A DNA stretch of 64,000 bases from AC-32 sp963754265 (lineage in GTDB: Bacteria; Actinomycetota; Thermoleophilia; Gaiellales; Gaiellaceae): positions 62,001 to 126,000 of the forward strand of contig CAVWFB010000015.1 of assembly GCA_963754265.1 (NCBI GenBank), read 5' to 3'. Below, piece by piece: positions 41,546-50,149 of this stretch (its first letter is position 1; the number at the start of each line of letters is the position of its first letter). A model generated the notes under the pieces. The model was given only the letters and a program-made list of their open reading frames with translations. It was not told the origin of the DNA and made no database searches. Both the position numbers and the translations under genes were made by a program.

Positions 41546-44500
41546 ATGGCGACGTGCCCGGCGTGCGGTCGGGAGAATCCGAACGAGTTCAGGCACTGCG
41601 GGATGTGCGGCGCGTTGCTCGTCCCGGAGGCCCCGGAGCCGCGCGAGGAGCGAAAGGTCGTCACGGTCGTGTTCGTCGACCTCGTCGGCTTCACCGCGCG
41701 GGCCGAACAGCTCGACCCGGAGGACGTGCGCGCTCTGCTGGCGCCTTACCATGCGCGCCTCCGCGCGGAGCTCGAGCGCCACGGCGGCACGGTCGAGAAG
41801 TTCATCGGCGACGCGGTGATGGCGCTCTTCGGCGCCCCCGTCGTCCACGAAGACGACCCCGAGCGAGCGGTCCGCGCCGCGATCGCCATCCGCGACTGGG
41901 TGCGAGACGAGGAAGACCTCGAGCTGCGGATCGCGGTGAACACCGGCGAGGCCCTGATCCGGATCGGCGCGGCAGAGGGCGAGGGTATGGCCTCGGGTGA
42001 TGTGGTCAACACCGCCGCGAGGCTGCAGTCCGCTGCGCCCGTGAACGGCATCCTGGTCGGCGAGACGACGCATCGGGCGACGAGCCATGCGATCGAGTAC
42101 CGCGAGGAGGACCCAGTCGAGGCCAAGGGAAAGGCCGAGCCGATTCCCGTCTGGGAGGCAATCCAGCCACGCGCCCGGTTCGGGATCGACCTGCTCCGCG
42201 AAGTGAAGACGCAGCTGATCGGCCGCCAGCGCGACCTGCGCGCTCTCCAGGATGCGCTCGACCGGGCCAGGCAGCAGCGCGCCGTCCAGCTCGTGACCCT
42301 CGTGGGCGAGCCGGGCATCGGCAAGAGCCGGCTTGTCTTCGAGCTGATGCAGGTCGTCGAGGCCGACCCCGAGCTGATCCGTTGGCGGCAGGGCCGCTCG
42401 CTGCCGTACGGCGAGGGCTCGAGCCTCTGGGCCCTCGCCGAGATGGCCAAGGCCGAAGCGGCGATCCTCGAAACCGATTCGCCCGACGAGGTCGCGGCAA
42501 AGGTGCACGGCGCGGTCGGGGCGGTCATAGCCGAGGAGGCAGAGGCCAACTGGGTCGAGGGCCATCTGCGTGCGCTGGCCGGGATCGGCGACGAGGTCGA
42601 GCCCGGCGTGGAGCGGTGGAAGGAGTCGTTCGCGGCCTGGCGCCGGTTCTTCGAGGCTCTGGCGAGCGAACGGCCGCTGGTGCTCGTCTTCGAGGATCTG
42701 CATTTCGCGGACGAGAGCCTGCTCGACTTCGTCGATCACCTGGTCGACTGGGCGCGCGGGGTGCCCATCCTCGTCCTTGCGACCGCGCGCCCCGAGCTCC
42801 TCGAGCGGCGGCCGGGCTGGGGCGGCGGAAAGCCCAACGTGACGACCCTGGCGGTGGCGCCGCTCACGGACGAGGAGACGCAGCTACTGATCGCCGCCCT
42901 GCTTGGCCGGCCGGTCCTCGCGGCCGACACGCAATCCGCGCTGCTCGCGCGCGCGGGCGGGAACCCCCTCTACGCAGAGCAGTACGTGCGCATGCTGGCC
43001 GAGCACGCCTCGGCCGAGCAGCTCCCGCTACCGGAGACCGTGCAGGGGATCATCGCGGCCCGGCTCGACCTCCTCTCGGCCCAGGAGAAGCGCCTGGTAC
43101 AGGATGCAGCGGTCGTAGGCAAGGTGTTCTGGGGCGGCGCCGCTGCGGCGATCGAGGGCGCTGAGCGCGACCGAACCGAAGAGCTTCTTCACGCGCTGGA
43201 GCGCAAGGAGTTCGTTCAGCGCGCGCAAGGCTCGTCGGTCGCAGGTGAGACGGAATACGCGTTCAGGCATTTGCTTGTGAGGGATGTCGCCTACGGCCAG
43301 ATCCCGCGGGCCGCGCGGGCCGCGAAGCACGAAGCGGCCGCCGCCTGGATCGAATCTCTGCCGCGTTCGGACGACCAGGCCGAGACTCTGGCCTACCACT
43401 ACACGCAGGCCCTCGAGCTCGCCCGAGCAACAGGGAATGACGTCGACGAGCTGGTGCCCCGGGCGCGTGTTGCTCTCGAGGCCGCAGGCGACCGCGCCTA
43501 CTCGCTCGGCTCGACCTCGGCCGCGCGCGAGTTCTACGTGAGCGCCCGCGCACTGTGGCCCGAGGACAGCCCCGGATGGGGGCGACTCGTTGTGCGCTAC
43601 CGCCGCACGACGCTCTTCTACCGGTTCGAGCACGAGGAGCTCCTCCGGGCGCGAGACGCGCTGATCACCGATGGCGACCTCGAGGGTGCCGCCGAGGCGG
43701 AGCTGTATCTCGGGTGGGACGCCTGGAACGAGGGTCGCGGCAAGGACGCGTCGCTACACCATGAGAAGGTCGTCGATCTCGCCGACCGGCTCCCGGCCAG
43801 CCACACCAAGGCGTATCTGCTCGGGAGTGTTGCGATCCAGCTGATGCTTGCGAATCAGTTCGAGGCGAGCATCGCAACGGCGGGAGCGAGCCTTGAGATC
43901 GCCGAGCAGCTTGACCTGGCCGATATCCGGGCCCACGCCCTGAACACCATCGGCACCGTCCGCGCGGAGAATCGGGATCGAGGCGGGATCGAGCAGCTCG
44001 AGCAGAGCCTCGCGGTCTCGCTGGAGCAGAACCAGGCCGAGAACATCACCCGGGGGTACAAGAACCTTGCGTCGATGCTGTTCGGCTTCGGCGAGCTCGA
44101 GCGGCTTGGGGAGCTCTATTCAGCAGGCATCGCCGCGGCGGAGCGTTTCGGCGACACGTACGACCGGGGCTGGTTCACGGTGGAGGAGGCGTGGGTGGCG
44201 TATCACGAGGGCCACTGGGACGAGGCGTCTTCTGCGGTCGACGAGTTCCTCGCCGAGGTCGAGGCCGGTTCCCCCCACTACCTGGAGTCGTCGGCGCGTA
44301 CGCTGCGAGGCCAGGTTCGGGTCGCTCGCGGAGACTTGGCGGAAGCGATCGCGGACACGAGCAGAGCCGTCGACTTCGGTCGGACGTCGGGGGACGCGCA
44401 GTCGCTCCTGCCGGCGCTGGCCGCGCACGCGAGGGTGCTGGGAATCGCGGGCAAGCTCGGAGATGCCGAACAGATCTTGGTCGAGCTCCTCGAGACCGAC

Positions 44501-44863
44501 CTCCGGGGCCTGAACTGGTGGCTTGGGGATGTGGCCCCAGTCGTGAGGTCACTCGGACGGGATGCCGAGTTCCTGGCCAGGTTCGGGCAGAACGAGCGGC
44601 TGACCCGCTGGGAGGAGGCGGCGAGCGCGATTCTTGTCGGTGACTTCGGGCGCGCAATCCAGCTGTACGCCGCGATGGGCGCCAGGCCCCAGGAAGCCGA
44701 TGCTCGGCTGCTCGCGGCCCGAGAGGCACCAGGGGCGGACGCGGGCGCCCGCGAGCACGCCCAGCGAGCACTCGACTTCTACCGGAGCGTTGGAGCCGAG
44801 CGGCTGGCACGGGAAGCCGAACGGCTGCTAGGGATCCCGAAGACCGAGACGAGCACCGGCTAG
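41546..44863 (+). CDS. Class III cyclase / AAA ATPase / TPR protein, copy 2
   Basis: 1,105 residues, intact. Zinc ribbon CPACGRENPNEFRHCGMCG, then a cyclase domain (about 35-195) with VFVDLVGFTARA, EKFIGDAVMALFG and GDVVNTAARLQ. Metal Asp residues, the purine-recognition Lys and the Asn/Arg pair are all present, so it may make cAMP. The ATPase has Walker A GEPGIGKSR near 253 and VFEDLHFAD. TPR-like repeats fill residues about 590-1100. It is colinear with the gene at 36093. Such proteins are thought to be signal-gated cyclases or STAND regulators. It has a leaderless-type promoter. Confidence 0.9.
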   Translation: MATCPACGRENPNEFRHCGMCGALLVPEAPEPREERKVVTVVFVDLVGFTARAEQLDPEDVRALLAPYHARLRAELERHGGTVEKFIGDAVMALFGAPVVHEDDPERAVRAAIAIRDWVRDEEDLELRIAVNTGEALIRIGAAEGEGMASGDVVNTAARLQSAAPVNGILVGETTHRATSHAIEYREEDPVEAKGKAEPIPVWEAIQPRARFGIDLLREVKTQLIGRQRDLRALQDALDRARQQRAVQLVTLVGEPGIGKSRLVFELMQVVEADPELIRWRQGRSLPYGEGSSLWALAEMAKAEAAILETDSPDEVAAKVHGAVGAVIAEEAEANWVEGHLRALAGIGDEVEPGVERWKESFAAWRRFFEALASERPLVLVFEDLHFADESLLDFVDHLVDWARGVPILVLATARPELLERRPGWGGGKPNVTTLAVAPLTDEETQLLIAALLGRPVLAADTQSALLARAGGNPLYAEQYVRMLAEHASAEQLPLPETVQGIIAARLDLLSAQEKRLVQDAAVVGKVFWGGAAAAIEGAERDRTEELLHALERKEFVQRAQGSSVAGETEYAFRHLLVRDVAYGQIPRAARAAKHEAAAAWIESLPRSDDQAETLAYHYTQALELARATGNDVDELVPRARVALEAAGDRAYSLGSTSAAREFYVSARALWPEDSPGWGRLVVRYRRTTLFYRFEHEELLRARDALITDGDLEGAAEAELYLGWDAWNEGRGKDASLHHEKVVDLADRLPASHTKAYLLGSVAIQLMLANQFEASIATAGASLEIAEQLDLADIRAHALNTIGTVRAENRDRGGIEQLEQSLAVSLEQNQAENITRGYKNLASMLFGFGELERLGELYSAGIAAAERFGDTYDRGWFTVEEAWVAYHEGHWDEASSAVDEFLAEVEAGSPHYLESSARTLRGQVRVARGDLAEAIADTSRAVDFGRTSGDAQSLLPALAAHARVLGIAGKLGDAEQILVELLETDLRGLNWWLGDVAPVVRSLGRDAEFLARFGQNERLTRWEEAASAILVGDFGRAIQLYAAMGARPQEADARLLAAREAPGADAGAREHAQRALDFYRSVGAERLAREAERLLGIPKTETSTG

Positions 44864-44879
44864 CAGATCCCGGAGAAGA

Positions 44880-44953
44880 TCACCCGCTTGCGAGCAAGTG
44901 CGGGTGACGCCGCCGGGGTACGCCCTCGTAGGTGCAGGACGTCACCCCGGCGG
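44880..44953. terminator. Two tandem hairpins between convergent cyclase and pilin genes
   Basis: Hairpin A: TCACCCGC / GCGGGTGA (44880-44887, 44900-44907), extended by TTGC/GCAA. Hairpin B: CCGCCGGGGT / ACCCCGGCGG (44910-44919, 44944-44953). They fill the gap between the convergent genes and probably act as a bidirectional terminator; only the minus-strand exit (TCTTCTCC) is T-rich. Confidence 0.55.
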
Positions 44954-44963
44954 AGATTCGGAT

Positions 44964-45152
44964 CTAGCCGGGCAGAATGCCAGCGACGTTCTCGAGAGCG
45001 TTCCGAACGTTGTCGGAGAGGAGCGTGATGGCGCCGATCACGGCAAGCGTGATCACGGCAAGAACCACGCCGTACTCCGCCATCGTCTGTCCCTCCTCGC
45101 GCCTGCGCAGCGAATCCGCGGCGACCTGCACGAAGGTGACGAGCTTCAGCAT
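44964..45152 (-). CDS. Flp/Fap-type pilin
   Basis: 62 residues. The class III prepilin signature EEGQTMAEYGVVLAVITLAV (cleavage after Gly; Glu and Tyr at +4/+5 of the mature protein) is followed by one hydrophobic helix. It is normally assembled by a Tad system, and no tad genes are in the window. ATG 45152 is preceded by GAAGGAGG. Confidence 0.9.
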   Translation of the reverse strand: MLKLVTFVQVAADSLRRREEGQTMAEYGVVLAVITLAVIGAITLLSDNVRNALENVAGILPG

Positions 45153-45279
45153 CTGATTTGACCTCCTTCCGCGAGTCTTTGGGCGCTGCCGCTGTGGCGC
45201 CTAATGACTCAGTTCTGCCGTTCATCGTTCGGATCCGCTGCGGAGCCGATCCCTCGTGCGGGTCTATTTCGCCTCGCGC

Positions 45280-45285
45280 TAGCGT
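45280..45285 (+). promoter_or_regulatory. TAnnnT box upstream of the 45293 gene
   Basis: TAGCGT ends 7 nt before GTG 45293. It supports that start over the in-frame ATG at 45158. Confidence 0.45.
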
Positions 45286-45292
45286 TCTCGAG

Positions 45293-46219
45293 GTGGGTAG
45301 AGCTGCACAGCACGTCCTTCTGAGCGCCGGAGTGGTGCTCGTCATCGGGCTGATCGTCGGCGCCGTCGTGCTGACGCACCTGGACTCCGGGCACGGCTCG
45401 CTCGTCCGGCAACCGAACGTGCAACCGGCGCAGAACGTGCTTCCGCCGGTGCCGCGCGGGGCGGTCGTGCTGGCGCGCGAGTCGGGCACGCGCGCCGTCG
45501 CGCTCGCGATCGGCACCGGCATCCGCCCGAAGTTGACCGCGACCGTGCTCGGCGAGGACGGGGATCCGGAGTCGGGGTTGCCGCTCTCGTTCCGGGTCGG
45601 AAGCGCGGCCCTTCCGGCGCAGGCTTGCGGGCCCGGCTGCTACGCGGCCGCCGCGCCCCGAAGAGTGCGCAGGGTCGAGGTCGTCCTGCCCAAGAACCCG
45701 ATCGCGTTCGACGTCCCGGCTTCGACCCCATCCGCCGCCCGAATCGTCGCCCGGGCCGCGCGCGTCACCCGCCGCCTCCGCACCCTCGTCTACGTCGAGT
45801 CGCTCCGCTCGGGCCCGACGGGTGGCCTGCTCACGACCTGGCGCCTCAAGGCGCCGAGCGAGGCTACGTACGACATCCGCAACGGAGCCTCGGCCGTGAT
45901 CATCGGCCGCACGCGCTGGGACCGCGATCGTCCCGGTGCGCCGTGGCGGCGCTCCCAGCAGATCCCTGCGCTGACGGTGCCCCAGCCGGCCTGGGGAAGC
46001 GCGGTCGCGAACGCCCACCTGCTGGGGACGGGGCGCCTTGGCGGGAAACCGGTCTGGATCGTCTCGTTCGTGAATCCCGACACGCCGGCCTGGTTCACGG
46101 TCTGGATCGACCGGAGCACATATCGGCCGCTGCGGCTGAAGATGACCGCGGCGGCGCACTTCATGCGCCACACCTACCTCGAGTTCGACCGGCCGATCCG
46201 GATCGTGCCGCCTAGATAG
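45293..46219 (+). CDS. Membrane-anchored hypothetical protein near copper genes
   Basis: 308 residues. N-terminal anchor LLSAGVVLVIGLIVGAVVL, then two soluble parts. Residues about 50-150 look like an Ig-like or CopC-like beta domain (VLGEDGDPESGLPLSFRV). Residues about 160-308 (TTWRLKAPSEATYDI, FVNPDTPAWFTVWIDRSTYR) recall the LolA-like fold seen in secreted actinobacterial proteins; this is by eye only. It converges on the copper operon and overlaps the 32-residue microprotein gene by 8 nt. Function unknown. Confidence 0.65.
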   Translation: MGRAAQHVLLSAGVVLVIGLIVGAVVLTHLDSGHGSLVRQPNVQPAQNVLPPVPRGAVVLARESGTRAVALAIGTGIRPKLTATVLGEDGDPESGLPLSFRVGSAALPAQACGPGCYAAAAPRRVRRVEVVLPKNPIAFDVPASTPSAARIVARAARVTRRLRTLVYVESLRSGPTGGLLTTWRLKAPSEATYDIRNGASAVIIGRTRWDRDRPGAPWRRSQQIPALTVPQPAWGSAVANAHLLGTGRLGGKPVWIVSFVNPDTPAWFTVWIDRSTYRPLRLKMTAAAHFMRHTYLEFDRPIRIVPPR

Positions 46220-46310
46220 TTCTGCGGATCGCGTCGATCACGACGACCCAGGCAACGGCTGCGGCCGCGAGGGCGACGAGGGCGAGCAGCAGCCGGGTCT
46301 GAACGCTCAT
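46212..46310 (-). CDS. 32-residue single-pass membrane microprotein coupled to copCD
   Basis: The sequence starts MSVQTRLLLALVALAAAAVA and ends WVVVIDAIRRTI: one membrane helix with basic flanks. ATG 46310 overlaps the copCD stop by 4 nt (ATGA), so it should be co-translated. It is too short for default gene calling. It could be a small subunit or regulator of the CopD transporter (inference). Confidence 0.6.
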   Translation of the reverse strand: MSVQTRLLLALVALAAAAVAWVVVIDAIRRTI

Positions 46311-48029
46311 CCCGAGGCCTTGTCGAGGAGTGTGATGACGAACGGCTTCGCTCCGGGCGGGGTCACCTCGAACTGCAGGGCCCAGTGGCCGACCATCACG
46401 AGCGCGGGCGCCGACTTCACGAACACGCCGGGCTTGCGCTCGGGGACGCGGTAGCTCTGCTCGCCCATGTCCATGTCCAGCATGTCGAAGCGGCTGACGA
46501 CCTGCGCGCCGCGGACCGGTCGTCCGCCGCGCGTGATCGCCACCGAGAACGTGTTCGGGAGAGCGGCTCGGTTGGGCGAGACCCCGACCCGGAGCCGGTA
46601 CGGGCCCTTGGCGACGACCTCGGAGACCGGGCCCGGGCCGACGCGGGCGGAGATGTTCTTCACGCGCGCGAGCGCGCTCGCCGGCGGCGGCAGGCTCGTC
46701 AGGACGACGGCCGCGAACAGCGCCGCGGCGACGAAAAGGATCTCGCCCTGCACGAGCCGCCGGAGCAGCACGGCGGTGCTCGGGCCGAGCGAGGGCTGCG
46801 CGCGGGCGGCCTGAAGCCGCGGCTTCGTCCGGGCGAAGTTGACCCCTGCGAGCATGAGGGCGGCGAAGAGGAGCCCGATCTTCACGAGGAGCGCCTGCCC
46901 GTAGGAGGTCTCCCACAGGCTGGCGAAGGTCGGCAGCTCGAGGAAGGACGAGCCGATTCCGGTCCCGATCAGCACCACCACCGACCCGAACGCGGCCACG
47001 GAGAACCGCGGCACGACGTACGCCAGCGCCGCGACGCGGTTGCCCGCGGCGATCGAGAGCCAGAACACGATCAGGCCGATCAGGCCGCCCAGCCAGATCG
47101 CGACGGCGGCCATGTGCACCGTGTCGAGCGGCAGCGCGAGCCCGCGCGGCGACTTCTGGCCTGCGTGGCCGGCGAGCGACGGGGAGGACGATCGCCGCCG
47201 CCCCGGTGAGGAGCGCTGCAGGGAGCGCGAGAAGCTCGGCCACGGAGCGCTGACCGCGCTCGGGCCGGTCGACGAAGAGCGCCACGAGGGCGGCGATCCC
47301 GAAGAGTGCGACGACGAGCTCGAGGTCGAGGTAATCGCGGCCGAATCCCGACTCGCGTGCGGCAGGCACGATCGCACCAAGGTCGAATGCGCTCCGCAGC
47401 GTGAACTGCGCGGTGGCGAGATCGACGTAGACGGGGATCGCGACGAGTGCCACGCCCAGCGCGACTCCGAACGCGACCGACAGTGTCCGCAAGGAAACAC
47501 CCCGAACGACCCGCACCACCGGCCTTGCGATCACCGTCCGCAGCACGAAGAGCCCGATCGCCACCAGCAGCGACAGGAACACCGTCCAGCGCGAGATGAG
47601 CAGCCGCGTGCTCGTCGCCGTCTCGCTCAGCGACGGCACCCGGAACTGCGGCGGCGGCCCCGGATTCGGCCCGACGGCGAACGTGAAGGCCCCTCGGACC
47701 GGGTGCCCGTCCGCCGAGATCACGCGCCAGAAGACCAGGTACCAGCCCTCCGGTGCGCGCCGGAGCGGCGTGATCAGCGTCTGGGGCGCGCCCGGGGCGT
47801 TTCGAGGCGGCCCCGAGGTGATCTGCCTGCCCTGGGCATCGGTGACGGAGACGATCGCGAAACGGTCGACGACCGGCTCCGTGTAGCTGAGCACCACTTG
47901 CGCAGGCGGCGCGTTGACCGTCCTGCTCGCCGAAGGCACCGTGCGCACGAGCCCCGCATGCCCCCAGGCGACCGCGGGCAACGCGAGCGCCGCCGCGGCC
48001 GCCAGGGCGAACAGGGCCGACCGTCTCAC
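46307..48029 (-). pseudogene. copD: CopC-CopD fusion copper protein, frameshifted
   Basis: Signal peptide, then CopC domain (GHAGLVRTVPSASRTVNAPP, SADGHPVRGAFTFAVG) with the N-terminal His ligand after AWG. Then CopD with about eight membrane segments (VHMAAVAIWLGGLIGLIVFW, VKIGLLFAALMLAGVNFART) and a C-terminal soluble domain. The frame breaks at 47181-47184 (GGGG on plus). Removing one G joins VLP to SLAGHAGQKSPRG and gives about 573 residues ending at 46307. GTG 48029 overlaps ycnI (GTGA). The fusion is typical of actinobacteria. The cause is a real shift or an indel error. Confidence 0.85.
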
Positions 48030-48598
48030 GCGAGCGGCCGTCCCCTCGTCGCCAGGCCGAGGATTCCGAGCAGCACGCCGATCGCTCCGACGACCAGCGC
48101 GACGATGGTGAGCGTCGAGCTGGAGCCGCCGCCGAGGTCGGAGACGCCGTCCACGACCGGCGCCGGCGTGTCCGAGCTCTCGGACCCGGTCCAGTCGACG
48201 ATCTTGCCGTTCGAGTAGGTCTGCCTGACCTTGAACGTGTACGTCTTGCTCGAGTCAAGGCTGCCGTTGAACCGAAAGACCGAGTCCTCGTCGGTCGGCA
48301 CGCTGCCCCCCGACCAGGTCACCTTCTGGATCGTCTTCTCCTCGCCGGAGCCCGTCGCCTGCTCGGTCCGCTTCCAGCCGGGCTCGGGCTCGAACGAGTC
48401 GATCGAGAAGCCGCTCGGGAGGGTCAGCTCGATCGTCGTGGTCGTCGCGCCTTCCTCCTCGGTCGGAACGGAGAGGGTGAACTGCTGCAGCACTTTCGTC
48501 TTCGCGACGGGCGGGCTCACGATTGCATGGGCGAACGCCGCGTCGGCGAGCACCAGCGCGAACCCAGCCGCCGCAGCGGCCACCAATGGCTTTCTCAT
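48026..48598 (-). CDS. ycnI: YcnI family (DUF1775) copper-binding protein
   Basis: 190 residues. The signal peptide ends ADAAFA, leaving mature His first (HAIVSPPVAKTKVLQQFTLS), the copper-binding N-terminus of the family. The DUF1775 beta domain contains PSGFSIDSFEPEPGWKRT and KVTWSGGSVPTDED. A C-terminal membrane anchor is LTIVALVVGAIGVLLGILGL. It is coupled to copCD. AAGGAG precedes ATG 48598. Confidence 0.92.
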   Translation of the reverse strand: MRKPLVAAAAAGFALVLADAAFAHAIVSPPVAKTKVLQQFTLSVPTEEEGATTTTIELTLPSGFSIDSFEPEPGWKRTEQATGSGEEKTIQKVTWSGGSVPTDEDSVFRFNGSLDSSKTYTFKVRQTYSNGKIVDWTGSESSDTPAPVVDGVSDLGGGSSSTLTIVALVVGAIGVLLGILGLATRGRPLA

Positions 48599-48627
48599 GT
48601 GACTCCTTTCGCTTGGTCGATACCGGA

Positions 48628-49248
48628 CTAGGCCGGCAGCGGCGGAGCGCGAGGGCGCGCGCGCGGGAATCGCGGCGCGGGGGAGAGGAGTCGTCCAAGG
48701 GAGTGCCGGGGCAGCCACGGCTCCGCGAGCACGAGCTTCCGTGTCAGTAGCGCGCGCACCGTGGCCCGGGCCCACGCGTGGAGGTGCTGGACGGCCTCGG
48801 CCAGCGCCGCGGCCACGAGCGAGAGCGCGCTCAGCACCGGGAGCGCGTTCCGGTGCACCGGCCCGAACAGACACGAGAGGCCGTGGAAGCCGAGCCCGGC
48901 GCGCCAGTGCACGTAGGACTCGAACAGTGCGAACGCGAGCGAGCTCGCGATCGAGAGGGCCACGGCCCGGAAGAGGAGACGCTGTAGCCGGGGTCGCGGC
49001 AGCTCGCGTTCGGGTCGGAGCCGATGGCGCTCGCGCACGCCGACCACGGCGAGCCAGACGGCCGCCGTGGAGACCGCCGCCGCCAATGCGAGCGAGACGA
49101 GCGTGACGACCACCAGCCGCGGGCCGCCTGCCGAGGCCTCGAACCGCGTCGTCAGCGGGCTCGGAGGCGCGAGCGCGTAGGTGAGCCAGCGCGCCGCGAG
49201 CACGAGCAACGCGACCGGGCCGAGCCAGAAGAGGCTGCGCGCTCTCAT
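48628..49248 (-). CDS. Multi-pass membrane protein of the copper cluster
   Basis: 206 residues. At least four membrane segments are visible: FWLGPVALLVLAARWLTYAL, VVTLVSLALAAAVSTAAVWL, LFRAVALSIASSLAFALFES and ALSLVAAALAEAVQHLHAWA. Candidate metal-binding His lie in VHWRAGLGFHG, PVHRN and QHLHAW. The C-terminus is Arg/Pro-rich. No family recognised. ATG 49248 overlaps the lipoprotein stop (ATGA). Confidence 0.7.
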   Translation of the reverse strand: MRARSLFWLGPVALLVLAARWLTYALAPPSPLTTRFEASAGGPRLVVVTLVSLALAAAVSTAAVWLAVVGVRERHRLRPERELPRPRLQRLLFRAVALSIASSLAFALFESYVHWRAGLGFHGLSCLFGPVHRNALPVLSALSLVAAALAEAVQHLHAWARATVRALLTRKLVLAEPWLPRHSLGRLLSPAPRFPRARPRAPPLPA

Positions 49249-50081
49249 CGCACCCGCAGCGTAAAGGGCGCGGTGATGATGCGGCCTCCGGTCTGGAACT
49301 GAAGGAAGAGCCGCCAGTTGCCCGCGATCGGCAGCAGCACGCCGACGCGGACCCGGCCGGGCGCGGTCGGGCGCCCGACGACCTTCGCTCCGCCGAGGAT
49401 GCTCGTGCAGCCCGGCGTCGACGGGCCGCAGACGTGGGTGTGGAAGTAGTCGAGCGAGCCCGCGCGGAAGAAGATCGCGTGCGCGAGCGCGCCGAACCAC
49501 GGGGTGAACTGCGCCGGCCGTCCCTGCGGGTCGGTGATCGTGGCCGTCAGGAAGGCGGGCTCGATCGCATGCAGCTGTTTCGGCCCGGCGAGCGTGACCC
49601 GGTAGCCGTCCCTCGTCACGACCGACTGGAACGGCGGGAGCGGTCGCGGCCGGTACCTACCCGCGACGCGGAGATCCCGGGTCAGCTGAAAGTTGCGCGC
49701 CTTCGCCGGGTAGGCGTCCACCAGTACGTGGTACGGGCCCGGCGTCGGAAGGTCGACCGTCTCTTCGATCCGGCCGCCGGCGCCGATGGGCGGATGCCGG
49801 TGGATGATCACGCCGAGGTCGCGGCGGACGACGATCAGGTGCACCCCGGTGTGCGGGCCTGGCCCTCGCTTGTAGGCCGTCAGCGGCGCACCGGACGGCT
49901 GTCTGATCGTGAACGCGATGTGAGCCGGTCCGGGCCGGGCGACGCGGAGCGGCTGGAAGCCGGCGAGCGCGAAGGTCCGGGCGGGCGCGATCGTCGGCAC
50001 GTCTGGCCTCGAAGAGGACGAGCAGCCGGTGACGGCGACCGCGGCGGCGCAGGCGATCAGAGCCAGGCGAAACCGGGCCAT
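49245..50081 (-). CDS. His-rich secreted lipoprotein of the copper cluster
   Basis: 278 residues. Lipobox VTGC at the end of the signal peptide. Two beta-rich halves each contain a His cluster: HLIVVRRDLGVIIHRHPPIG and SLDYFHTHVCGP. The HLIVV-x-RDL...H-x-HP pattern recurs, from memory, in secreted proteins encoded beside copper transporters. A periplasmic copper-binding role is inferred. It heads the minus-strand copper operon. Confidence 0.7.
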   Translation of the reverse strand: MARFRLALIACAAAVAVTGCSSSSRPDVPTIAPARTFALAGFQPLRVARPGPAHIAFTIRQPSGAPLTAYKRGPGPHTGVHLIVVRRDLGVIIHRHPPIGAGGRIEETVDLPTPGPYHVLVDAYPAKARNFQLTRDLRVAGRYRPRPLPPFQSVVTRDGYRVTLAGPKQLHAIEPAFLTATITDPQGRPAQFTPWFGALAHAIFFRAGSLDYFHTHVCGPSTPGCTSILGGAKVVGRPTAPGRVRVGVLLPIAGNWRLFLQFQTGGRIITAPFTLRVR

Positions 50082-50134
50082 CTGCAGGCAGGATCACGAT
50101 CCGGCGGAGGCCGTGTCAAACCGGAAGCGTCCGT

Positions 50135-50140
50135 TAACCT
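50135..50140 (+). promoter_or_regulatory. TAnnnT box upstream of the first CtaG-like gene
   Basis: TAACCT ends 9 nt before GTG 50150, divergent from the lipoprotein gene. Confidence 0.45.
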
Positions 50141-50149
50141 GACTCCGCC

